64,000 bases of DNA from CADCVW01 sp964251385 (GTDB taxonomy: Bacteria > Pseudomonadota > Alphaproteobacteria > Sphingomonadales > Sphingomonadaceae): the NCBI GenBank assembly GCA_964251385.1, contig CAXUJK010000001.1, positions 1,054,001 to 1,118,000 of the forward strand. Reading direction: 5' to 3'. This document shows positions 57,693-64,000 of the stretch, one piece after another. A model generated the notes under the pieces. That model searched no databases. It was given only the letters and a program-made list of their open reading frames with translations, and was not told the DNA's origin. Position numbers and translations under genes: made by a program. The stretch's first letter is position 1, and each line of letters opens with the position of its first letter.

Positions 57693-58520
57693 ATGACTGT
57701 GACCCGCCTCACCACCCGCCGCGTCGACAAGGTCTGGGGGCGGCACGAATTATGGCCGGGCTTCGACGACCCCGCGCCGGACGCGGAGCCGGTGGGGGAA
57801 ATCTGGTTCGAGGACCCGCGTGGCGGGGACCCGGACCTGCTGGTCAAATATCTGTTCACCGCGGAAAAACTGTCCGTGCAGGTCCATCCCGACGACGCGA
57901 TGGCGCAGTCGCAAGGTCGAGCACGTGGAAAAGACGAGGCGTGGATCGTCCTCGACGCGGAGTCGGACTCGACGATCGGCATCGGCCTGACGCGCGCGGT
58001 GACGCCGGACGAGCTGCGCGCCGCCGCGATCGACGGCAGCATCGAGCGGCTGCTCGACTGGCGGCCCGTCGACGCGGACAGCGTGTTCTATTCGCCGTCG
58101 GGCACGATCCACGCGATCGGCGCTGGGGTGACGCTGATCGAGGTGCAGCAGAACTCCGACACCACGTATCGATTGTACGACTACGGGCGCCCGCGCGAAC
58201 TGCACCTTGAGGAGTCGATCGCCGCCGCGCGACCGGTGCCTTACGTCGCGCCCTTCGCACCCTGCGAGATCGCGCCCGGTCGCCTGCAGCTGACGAATGG
58301 GCCCGCGTTCATCCTGGAACGTTGGACGGGCGCGCGGTCGGCGACGCTGAACGCGGACGGCCCCGTGTGGATCGTGCCGATCACCGGCGGCGGCGATGCG
58401 GACGGCACAGGCGTCGTCCCCGGCGGCGTGTGGTTAGCCGAAGGCACGACACCGATAAAGCTAGGGGAGGACAGCGACGTCCTGATCGCCTATTCGGGAT
58501 CGGAGGTCATGAACGGATAG
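57693..58520 (+). CDS. manA: Class I mannose-6-phosphate isomerase
   Basis: 275-aa short-form phosphomannose isomerase. Zinc ligands occur in KLSVQVHPDD and GKDEAWIVL, with SPSGTIHAIGAGVTLIEVQQ and the catalytic-region DYGRPRELHLEE. It interconverts fructose-6-phosphate and mannose-6-phosphate, supplying mannose for manC at 21.8 kb. The oxygenase gene begins 6 nt downstream, so both may be co-transcribed. Confidence 0.9.
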   Translation: MTVTRLTTRRVDKVWGRHELWPGFDDPAPDAEPVGEIWFEDPRGGDPDLLVKYLFTAEKLSVQVHPDDAMAQSQGRARGKDEAWIVLDAESDSTIGIGLTRAVTPDELRAAAIDGSIERLLDWRPVDADSVFYSPSGTIHAIGAGVTLIEVQQNSDTTYRLYDYGRPRELHLEESIAAARPVPYVAPFAPCEIAPGRLQLTNGPAFILERWTGARSATLNADGPVWIVPITGGGDADGTGVVPGGVWLAEGTTPIKLGEDSDVLIAYSGSEVMNG

Positions 58521-58526
58521 GAACCG

Positions 58527-59465
58527 ATGCTCGATACCCAAGACAGGATAGCGACGCTCTCGATGGCGGACACGGGGTCCGACGCGTTCGCCCGGGAGTT
58601 CGGCGCGTCCTTCTCCCGCTACGGTTTCGCCGCCGTTACCGATCACGGACTGGATCCCGATCTCGTGTCGCGCGCGTGGGGGATGACCAAGGCCTATTTC
58701 GACCTGCCCGAGGCGGTCAAGCGCACGCACGTCCTGCCCGGCCGCGGCGGCGCACGCGGCTACACCGCGTTCGGCGTCGAGATCGCCAAGGACGCGGCGC
58801 AGCACGACCTCAAGGAATTCTTTCATGTCGGCCGCGACCTGCCGCCCGGACACCGGTTCCGCGCCACCATGCCCGACAACGTATGGCCCGAACTGCCGGG
58901 GTTCCGGGATACGTTTCAAGCCTTGTACGCCGCGTTCGACGATGTCGGCCTGCGGCTGCTGAGCGCGATCGCGCGCTATCTGGAGCTCGCGCCCGACTGG
59001 TTCGAAGGCCCCGCGCATCTCGGCAATTCGGTCCTGCGCCTGCTCCACTACCCGCCCGTCGGCGCCGATGCTCCGGGCATCCGCGCGGGCGCGCACGAGG
59101 ACATCAACCTTATCACGCTGCTGCTCGGCGCGGATGAGGCGGGCTTGGAAATCCTGAGGCCGGACGGCGAGTGGCTGTCGGTGGCACCGCCGCCGGGCGC
59201 GCTCGTCGTCAACGTGGGCGACATGCTGCAGCGGCTGACCAACGGCGTGCTGCCGTCCACCACGCACCGGGTGCGCAACCCCGCGGTCGAACGCCGAGGC
59301 CATTCGCGCTACTCGATGCCGTTCTTCGTCCATCTGGCGTCCGACCATCTGATTGAGACGCTGCCCGGCTGCATCGCCGCGGACCGCCCCAACCGCTTCC
59401 CCGAGCCGATCCTGGCGGACGATTATCTGTCGCAACGGCTGCGCGAGATCGGGCTGATCAAATAA
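58527..59465 (+). CDS. Isopenicillin N synthase-like 2OG-Fe(II) oxygenase
   Basis: 312-aa dioxygenase. The N-terminal DIOX_N part has RYGFAAVTDHGLDPDLV. The 2OG-Fe(II) domain shows HEDINLITLLLG (HxD), PPPGALVVNVGDML, STTHRVRN (distal His) and RYSMPFFVH (RxS for 2-oxoglutarate). The substrate is unknown. Directly downstream of manA. Confidence 0.9.
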   Translation: MLDTQDRIATLSMADTGSDAFAREFGASFSRYGFAAVTDHGLDPDLVSRAWGMTKAYFDLPEAVKRTHVLPGRGGARGYTAFGVEIAKDAAQHDLKEFFHVGRDLPPGHRFRATMPDNVWPELPGFRDTFQALYAAFDDVGLRLLSAIARYLELAPDWFEGPAHLGNSVLRLLHYPPVGADAPGIRAGAHEDINLITLLLGADEAGLEILRPDGEWLSVAPPPGALVVNVGDMLQRLTNGVLPSTTHRVRNPAVERRGHSRYSMPFFVHLASDHLIETLPGCIAADRPNRFPEPILADDYLSQRLREIGLIK

Positions 59466-59570
59466 CGTTGCGTGGCGTGGAAGACACGGCTCGGCGTGTT
59501 GCGTCCCGTTCATGCAACCGGGCGCAGACCTGCCTCGTTGTCCATCCGTAACCAATGTAGGAGTTCACCC

Positions 59571-59870
59571 ATGCGTAAGTTCATGCTCGGCCTGGCCGCT
59601 GCCACCCTCACCATTCCCGTCATGCCGGCGGTCGCCGCGCAGGACGGCTATTACCGCGGCAAGACGTGGCAGGACTCGCGGGGCCGCACGCGTTGCCGCA
59701 AGAGCAATGGCACGGTCGGCCTGATCGTCGGCGGTGCCGGTGGGGCGCTGGTGGGACGTGCGATCGACACGCGCGGCGAGCGCACGACGGGCACGTTGTT
59801 AGGGGCCGCGGCGGGCGCGCTTGCGGGCCGCGAGATCCAGCGTAGCCGCAGTGGGCGCCGCTGCCGCTAG
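59571..59870 (+). CDS. Small glycine-zipper 2TM protein
   Basis: 99-aa exported protein. Signal FMLGLAAATLTIPVMPAVAA, then YYRGKTWQDSRGRTRCRKSN and two glycine-zipper helices (GLIVGGAGGALVGRAID, GTLLGAAAGALAGREI). It is a shorter relative of the protein at 29601. TAGGAG lies 8 nt before the ATG. A strong terminator follows. Confidence 0.85.
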   Translation: MRKFMLGLAAATLTIPVMPAVAAQDGYYRGKTWQDSRGRTRCRKSNGTVGLIVGGAGGALVGRAIDTRGERTTGTLLGAAAGALAGREIQRSRSGRRCR

Positions 59871-59884
59871 GGCCATCCAACCTG

Positions 59885-59929
59885 CAAGAAAAGGGGACGG
59901 GGCCTTGCGGCTCCGTCCCCTTTTTCTTG
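59885..59929. terminator. Bidirectional rho-independent terminator
   Basis: A near-perfect palindrome with a GC-rich core flanked by A-rich and T-rich ends (AAGAAAAGGGG ... CCCCTTTTTCTT). It serves both the glycine-zipper gene (plus) and the 78-aa gene (minus). Confidence 0.9.
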
Positions 59930-59949
59930 CGCCCTGATCGAGCGATCCT

Positions 59950-60186
59950 CTAAACGCCGCTCTCGCTGCTCCCGGCGTAGTCGTCGGGCGACACGACCGA
60001 TTGGTTGCGCACCGCTTGCTTGCCGTCGTTCTTGGACAGGCGGCCGCCACCTTCGCGATCCTCGTCGCCCTCACCGAAACCCTTTTCGCTTCGCAGCGTC
60101 TCCGGCACGGCGTCGATTCGCGCATCGTCCGGTAAGGGATGCCCCGTGGGGTGCCCACGGTCCTGCTCTTGACCCGTACCGTCCAT
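59950..60186 (-). CDS. Small hydrophilic protein
   Basis: 78 aa, rich in Gly, Asp, Glu, Arg and Ser (EKGFGEGDEDREGGGRLSKN, QSVVSPDDYAGSSESGV). Probably disordered. AAGGAGAACG precedes the ATG. A weak EcfG-like element lies 27 nt upstream. First of a run of small polar genes on this strand; function unknown. Confidence 0.7.
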   Translation of the reverse strand: MDGTGQEQDRGHPTGHPLPDDARIDAVPETLRSEKGFGEGDEDREGGGRLSKNDGKQAVRNQSVVSPDDYAGSSESGV

Positions 60187-60212
60187 CGTCGTTCTCCTTC
60201 GTGTAGAGCGTC

Positions 60213-60237
60213 AACGTCGAGACGCGCAACGGGATCC
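60213..60237 (-). promoter_or_regulatory. Weak EcfG-like promoter
   Basis: On the minus strand GGATC (60233-60237), a 16-nt spacer and CGTT (60213-60216), 27 nt from ATG 60186. One mismatch in the -35 (GGATC for GGAAC). Confidence 0.35.
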
Positions 60238-60249
60238 GAAATCGGCGCG

Positions 60250-60774
60250 CTACACGGCTTCGGGCGGAACGGCGGGCTTGGCGGGACGCGCGCGCGGGGT
60301 GCGGGTGCTCGCACCGTTCGCTCCCGCGGCGTTCGCGGACGCGGCCTTCGGAGCCGCGGCTGTCGCGGGCGGCGACGCATCGGCCTCCGGCCTTTCGTCC
60401 GCACCCGCCGTGCCCTCGTCCGATGTCTTGAACTTGCCTGAAAAGAATTGCTGAGCCGCGACGCCCGCAGCCTCGACGAGCGCGGCCTTGATCTCGCTTG
60501 CGCTCTTGGTCGCGGCGTCCGCCACATCCGTAAAGGCCTTTGCCGCGTCCGCGCCGCTCGCCTGCGCTTCCTTGCGCGCCCGCGTGTTGGCCGCGACAGC
60601 GGCGGCGGCGGCGGCCAGTCCGGCCGCCAGAAGCTCGCGCGCCATCGGCGACTGCGCAAGCTTTACCGCGGCATTGCCAGAATCGCGAAGCCCCTTGGGG
60701 ATTTTAACGCCCGCGATGCGCTTGGGGATCTTCTTGGGGCCCGACTTGTCGGCGGAGCCTTTGTTCTTCGACAT
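60250..60774 (-). CDS. Ala/Lys-rich protein of unknown function
   Basis: 174 aa. A basic N-terminus (DKSGPKKIPKRIAGVKIPKG) is followed by an Ala-rich helix (MARELLAAGLAAAAAAVAA), an acidic helical part (AKAFTDVADAATKSASEIKA) and a Pro/Ala tail ending RTPRARPAKPAVPPEAV. The layout recalls phasin-like or histone-like nucleoid proteins, which is inference only. The start is ATG 60774. TTGACT-N17-TAGAAC upstream could be its promoter. Confidence 0.65.
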   Translation of the reverse strand: MSKNKGSADKSGPKKIPKRIAGVKIPKGLRDSGNAAVKLAQSPMARELLAAGLAAAAAAVAANTRARKEAQASGADAAKAFTDVADAATKSASEIKAALVEAAGVAAQQFFSGKFKTSDEGTAGADERPEADASPPATAAAPKAASANAAGANGASTRTPRARPAKPAVPPEAV

Positions 60775-60840
60775 CGTAACCTCGACTTCGATCAAGACGT
60801 GGTTCTAAGCTCGAATGCTTAAATAAGTCAACTTTATGAC

Positions 60841-61032
60841 TTAGCCGCTGCGTTCGATATCGTCGCGTGCCGCCTCGCGTCCGTCGCCGCCTTCGAAGAA
60901 AGTAACGCCGTCGCCGGCCGTCGCCTCGTCGACGACGTTCTCGCGTTCCGCCGCCGCGGACGGCGTCACTGCGCGCTCCGCATCGCTGACCGTCTTCGGC
61001 TCGTCCGCCTTGATGCGTTCATCGTCTTCCAT
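60841..61032 (-). CDS. Very small acidic protein
   Basis: 63 aa, dominated by Glu, Asp and Ala (MEDDERIKADEPKTVSDAE, FFEGGDGREAARDDIERSG). No signal. GAGGGCG lies just upstream of ATG 61032. It is last in a three-gene run with 61043-61315 and 61287-61550, presumably from one EcfG-type promoter. Confidence 0.65.
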   Translation of the reverse strand: MEDDERIKADEPKTVSDAERAVTPSAAAERENVVDEATAGDGVTFFEGGDGREAARDDIERSG

Positions 61033-61042
61033 GATATCGCCC

Positions 61043-61315
61043 TCATTTAGCCGTGTTGCTGCCGGCGGTGTGATCGTCGTCGTGATCCTCCCCGGCATTG
61101 CCGCCGCCGGCGCCGGACCCGGATCCGGACACCTCGCCCGTGACCGGGTCTATGCGCGGCACAACTCGCACGGGTTCGACCGCCGCACCGCCGAGCGCGA
61201 AGGCCACCGCCGCGTCGTTCTCCGCGCCGTCGATACCGTTCGCGATCCGCGCATCGTCCCGCACGTTCGTCGGCGCGGTCGCGCGGTCAGGCGCCGTCAT
61301 CGTCGCCGTCGTCAT
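61043..61315 (-). CDS. Small disordered protein
   Basis: 90 aa from ATG 61315 (ATG 61300 possible). Ala/Asp/Gly-rich with the segment VRVVPRIDPVTGEVSGSGSG. The start lies inside the upstream gene (29-nt overlap). It is probably co-translated with it. Function unknown. Confidence 0.6.
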   Translation of the reverse strand: MTTATMTAPDRATAPTNVRDDARIANGIDGAENDAAVAFALGGAAVEPVRVVPRIDPVTGEVSGSGSGAGGGNAGEDHDDDHTAGSNTAK

Positions 61316-61550
61316 TGTCGATCAGGTCTTCGTCGGCCTCGAACGCGATCTCGTTCGCGTCGATCTCCTCGGCTTCGATGGTCTCGCTGCGCTGCACCGA
61401 TTGGTCCTGCTGTCGCTCGCCCGTACCGCCGGTGCCGCCGCTGCTGTCCATGCCCCCACCGCTGTTTGGGCCCTGCGCGGGCGCGACGCTCTCTCCGCCG
61501 TCCATGCCGCCGTCGCCGTAGCCCGCGCCGCTCTGATCCTGTCCGTCCAT
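61287..61550 (-). CDS. Small acidic Gly-rich protein
   Basis: 87 aa. The N-half is Gly/Ser/Gln-rich (SGAGYGDGGMDGGESVAPA) and the end is strongly acidic (FEADEDLIDNDDGDDDGA). Likely disordered. GGGAGAGAC precedes the ATG and a full EcfG promoter match lies 27 nt upstream. First gene of a three-gene run. Confidence 0.68.
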   Translation of the reverse strand: MDGQDQSGAGYGDGGMDGGESVAPAQGPNSGGGMDSSGGTGGTGERQQDQSVQRSETIEAEEIDANEIAFEADEDLIDNDDGDDDGA

Positions 61551-61576
61551 GCCGTCTCTCCCGAGGTTGCCGTATC

Positions 61577-61602
61577 AACGAGGCACCGGGACGCCGGGTT
61601 CC
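61577..61602 (-). promoter_or_regulatory. EcfG promoter of the small acidic gene run
   Basis: On the minus strand GGAAC (61598-61602), a 17-nt spacer and CGTT (61577-61580). Full consensus match, 27 nt before ATG 61550. Confidence 0.72.
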
Positions 61603-61653
61603 TGCATCTGGCGCCCATTTGGCCAGGGCGCGCGGACGCTGTACGGTGCGGGC

Positions 61654-62055
61654 ATGACGCCGACCTTCGAGAAACGCCTCCTGCAGGCCGCGCTGGTCGC
61701 GGGCGGCGCGTTCAGCCTGTTCGTGGCGGTCGCCAGCATCGCACAGGGCACGGCCGCGGTCGCGCCTCGCGCGCCCGTGACCATCGGGCTCGACAGCCAT
61801 TTCCGCTATCTGTCCGGCATCTTCCTCGGCGTGCTCGTCGCCCTTTACAGCTGCGTTCCCGATGTCGAGCGCAAGGGTCCGCGGCTTCGCCTGGTCGGCG
61901 CGCTGATCGTCTGCGGAGGGCTCGCGCGACTGATCGGCGTCGCGGCAATGGGCCTGCCGGGGATCGGCCACCGTTATGGGCTTGTGATGGAACTCGTCGT
62001 CACCCCGCTGATCCTGCTATGGCAGGCCCGCGTCGCCCGCCGGATGGGGTCGTGA
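61654..62055 (+). CDS. DUF4345 membrane protein
   Basis: 133-aa protein with four helices, recognised by VTIGLDSHFRYLSGIFLG, then LVGALIVCGGLARLIGVA and HRYGLVMELVVTPLILLWQ. Members are uncharacterised inner-membrane proteins. The start at ATG 61654 matches the homologues. The stop overlaps the next gene by GTGA. Confidence 0.82.
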   Translation: MTPTFEKRLLQAALVAGGAFSLFVAVASIAQGTAAVAPRAPVTIGLDSHFRYLSGIFLGVLVALYSCVPDVERKGPRLRLVGALIVCGGLARLIGVAAMGLPGIGHRYGLVMELVVTPLILLWQARVARRMGS

Positions 62056-62660
62056 AGACGGCGCTTCTCGCGGCGCTGTGGCTCGCGGCGTCCGCGCCCG
62101 CCGCCGCGCAGCAGTTCGATGTCCTGCGGCCGCTCCCCAAGGAGCTGGTCGGCAGGATCCGCGTCGACTCGGTCGACGTGAGCCTGAGCATGGAAGCCGG
62201 AGCCGCGATGATCGCGCACGATGCGAAGGCGGCCGCGAACACGCCCGGCGCGAAGGTCCCTGCTGCAAAGGGGGCGCTGCCCGCGCAAGCCGACTACGAC
62301 ACGCTCCCCTTCACGCGTATGGCCCCGCTCGTCATGACCGATGTCACGCGCGCTTGGGGCCTGACCGACGGCCGCCCCGTCCGGCTCGCCGTCACCGTGT
62401 TCGACTTCGCCACCGCCAATGCCGGGCGCGCGATGCTGGGCGGCACGCGCGACACGATGACCGGGCTCGTGGAAGTGCGCGACGCGAGCGACCGCAGGAT
62501 GCTGGCCATGTTCACCGTCAAGGTGGTCAACCGCCACTTCGGCTGGACGGGAATGCTGATCCGCGGCGGCGGGGTGCGCGAACGACTGGTCGAGGAGTTC
62601 GCGCTCGAAACGTCGCGCGTCCTGTCCGGCCGCAAGACGCTTAAGAGCGTGAAGCGGTGA
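62052..62660 (+). CDS. Exported protein of unknown function
   Basis: 202 aa from GTG 62052, overlapping the DUF4345 stop. Signal KTALLAALWLAASAPAAAQ. The mature part has LPFTRMAPLVMTDVTRAWGL and VKVVNRHFGWTGMLIRGGGV and a charged end (VRERLVEEFALETSRVLSG). No enzyme motif. The 3' end overlaps ubiG convergently by 20 nt. Confidence 0.7.
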   Translation: MKTALLAALWLAASAPAAAQQFDVLRPLPKELVGRIRVDSVDVSLSMEAGAAMIAHDAKAAANTPGAKVPAAKGALPAQADYDTLPFTRMAPLVMTDVTRAWGLTDGRPVRLAVTVFDFATANAGRAMLGGTRDTMTGLVEVRDASDRRMLAMFTVKVVNRHFGWTGMLIRGGGVRERLVEEFALETSRVLSGRKTLKSVKR

Positions 62661-63366
62661 CGAGGTAGTTCAGCCGCAGGTCGTCGCTCAACGCGAAGCC
62701 GCGCGTCGGCGACCAGGCGAGGCCGGTGACGTCGGTCACCTCCAGCCCCGCCTCGCCGAGCAGCGCGCGCAGTCCGTCGGGCGTGATGAACCGGTTCCAG
62801 TCGTGTGTCCCGCGCGGGATCGCCCCCGAACCTTCGGCCAGCGTAACGATGGCGGTGCGCGACCACGCGGTGCGGTTGGGCGTCGACATGACGAGAACGC
62901 CGCCCGGCGCCAACACGCGCGCCAGACCGGAAACGAATGCGGCCGGATCGGCGACATGCTCGATGACCTCGAGCGCGGTCACGAGGTCGAAGCGGCCATC
63001 CACATCCTCGATCCCGCCATGTCGGTACGCGATCGTCAGCCCGGACGCGTCCGCATGCGCGCGCGCCGCCGCGATCGCCTCCCCCGCCGCATCGACGCCC
63101 GTCACGGCCGCGCCCATGCGCGCGAGTGGTTCGGCGAACAGTCCCGCCCCGCACCCGACGTCGAGCACGCGCCTTCCGGCCAGCGGCGTCCGGCTGGTCG
63201 CGTCCAGACCCCACAGTGCGTCGAGCCGCGCCCGCACGTAGCGCAGCCGCACCGGATTCAGCCGATGCAGCATCGCCGACGACCCGCGCGGGTTCCACCA
63301 GTCCGCGGCCTGGGCATCGAAATGCGCCGCCTCGCGCGGATCGATCGTGGTGGAACCGGAGGCCAT
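62641..63366 (-). CDS. ubiG: Bifunctional ubiquinone O-methyltransferase UbiG
   Basis: 241-aa SAM-dependent methyltransferase. The N-terminus has the UbiG pattern FDAQAADWWNPRGSSAMLHR then LNPVR. Motif I is VLDVGCGAGLFAEPLAR, then VTGVDAAGEAI, LEVIEHVADP and the GTHDWNRFITPDGLRALL segment. It performs both O-methylations of ubiquinone synthesis. The start is ATG 63366. Confidence 0.95.
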   Translation of the reverse strand: MASGSTTIDPREAAHFDAQAADWWNPRGSSAMLHRLNPVRLRYVRARLDALWGLDATSRTPLAGRRVLDVGCGAGLFAEPLARMGAAVTGVDAAGEAIAAARAHADASGLTIAYRHGGIEDVDGRFDLVTALEVIEHVADPAAFVSGLARVLAPGGVLVMSTPNRTAWSRTAIVTLAEGSGAIPRGTHDWNRFITPDGLRALLGEAGLEVTDVTGLAWSPTRGFALSDDLRLNYLVTASRS

Positions 63367-63375
63367 AAACGACAC

Positions 63376-63457
63376 CGTTCGGGCTGAGCTTGTCGAAGCC
63401 TCGTCCTTCTCCTCTTCCCGACAGAAGGAAAGCCCTTCGACAAGCTCAGGGCGAACG
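63376..63457. repeat. REP-like palindrome between ubiG and lysC
   Basis: Arms 63376-63398 and 63435-63457 (CTGAGCTTGTCGAAG core, two mismatches), with 36 nt between. It sits in the divergent promoter region, so it must be transcribed with, or lie beside, both start sites. Confidence 0.85.
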
Positions 63458-63471
63458 GGGTAGAGGGAAGC

Positions 63472-64000
63472 ATGTCCCGCATCGTCATGAAGTTCGGCGG
63501 CACGTCGATGGCGGGCATCGAACGCATCCGCGCCGTCGCCTCGCGCGTCAAAGCCGAAGCAGCGCACGGCAACCAGGTTCTCGTTGTCGTCTCCGCAATG
63601 GCGGGCGAGACCGACCGCCTCGTCCAGTTCTGCCGCGAAGCCTCATCGCTTTACGACCCGCGCGAATACGACGTCGTCGTCGCGTCCGGCGAACAGGTGA
63701 CCTCCGGCCTGCTCGCCATCACGCTGCAGGGCATGGGGCTCGACGCGCGCAGCTGGATGGGCTGGCAGTTGCTCAAGACGAATTCCGCGCACGGCAACGC
63801 GCGCATCGACGCGATCGACGGGGCGGAGCTCGACACCGCGCTGCACACGGGCCAGATCGCGGTCGTGCCGGGGTTCCAGGGGATCAGCGGCGAAGGCCGG
63901 GTCGCGACGCTCGGCCGCGGCGGATCGGACACGTCGGCGGTCGCGATGGCGGCGGGCATGAACGCGGATCGCTGCGACATCTATACGGACGTGCTCGGCG
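63472..64000 (+). CDS. lysC: Aspartate kinase, N-terminal part (runs off window)
   Basis: The frame is open from ATG 63472 to the end of the window (176 codons). It opens with IVMKFGGTSMAGIERIRAVA (the KFGGTS kinase motif). VVSAMAGETDRLVQF, YDVVVASGEQVTSGLLA, the FQGISGEGRVATLGRGGSDT nucleotide loop and CDIYTDV follow. It phosphorylates aspartate, the first step to lysine, threonine and methionine. The regulatory ACT domains lie beyond the window. GAGGGAAGC lies just upstream. Confidence 0.95.
   Translation, partial: MSRIVMKFGGTSMAGIERIRAVASRVKAEAAHGNQVLVVVSAMAGETDRLVQFCREASSLYDPREYDVVVASGEQVTSGLLAITLQGMGLDARSWMGWQLLKTNSAHGNARIDAIDGAELDTALHTGQIAVVPGFQGISGEGRVATLGRGGSDTSAVAMAAGMNADRCDIYTDVLG

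Noticed and set aside
1..64000. CRISPR array or insertion sequence
   Set aside because: No regularly spaced direct repeats, transposase-like protein or terminal inverted repeats with target duplication were seen; repeats present are dispersed palindromes.

Overview
High-GC (about 68-70% in most genes) alphaproteobacterial chromosome, best read as Sphingomonas or a close relative. Pointers are the DUF3297, DUF4893, DUF6356 and KPN_02809-type metallopeptidase genes, an NDUFS4-type complex I accessory subunit, a GAAC-N7-GAAC SOS box at uvrA, EcfG-type stress promoters (GGAAC-N17-CGTT), and sphingomonad-style palindromic (REP-like) repeats. The window opens inside an RHS polymorphic toxin gene and closes inside lysC.

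Layout. 0-2.2 kb: RHS/HNH toxin C-terminus, overlapping candidate immunity gene, small lipoprotein. 2.7-5.9 kb: three overlapping genes for surface glycan or lipid modification (CelD-type acyltransferase, JmjC-like cupin, polysaccharide deacetylase). 5.9-8.5 kb: LemA, two TPM-domain proteins and a NUDIX hydrolase in a translationally coupled run. 8.5-13 kb: complex I subunit, ubiquinone side-chain prenyl synthase, and a PepSY/response regulator/histidine kinase operon. 13-22.9 kb: Uup-type ABC-F ATPase, the four-gene sugar transferase-prsK-prsR-prsT operon of PEP-CTERM/exosortase systems, and manC. 23-30 kb: housekeeping genes, tRNA-Ala(CGC), csp, small envelope proteins. 30-38 kb: beta-oxidation block (FadB-like enzyme, two SDRs, three acyl-CoA dehydrogenases, a PaaI-type thioesterase). 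38-41.6 kb: response regulator, SleB-type hydrolase, aldo/keto reductase. 41.6-50.6 kb: accessory stretch with an MmeI-like restriction-modification enzyme, SOS-regulated uvrA, a nucleotidyltransferase pair, and an AT-rich two-gene island (49.0-50.5 kb). 50.6-64 kb: endolysin/lipoprotein pair, transglutaminase, extensin-like and manA genes, a cluster of small acidic stress-type proteins, ubiG and lysC.

Themes. manC, manA, the EpsB-type sugar transferase and the deacetylase cluster would supply a surface polysaccharide, with the Prs two-component system as the likely regulator. Several tiny hydrophilic proteins have matching EcfG-type promoters 22-53 nt from their starts and look like one general-stress regulon. 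Palindromic repeats lie in intergenic gaps and also in frame inside uvrA and the restriction-modification gene, adding low-complexity peptide to both proteins. The best candidate for an undescribed system is the AT-rich pair at 49,047-50,548: an unrecognised 273-aa protein and a pentapeptide-repeat/HTH protein, next to other defence-type genes.
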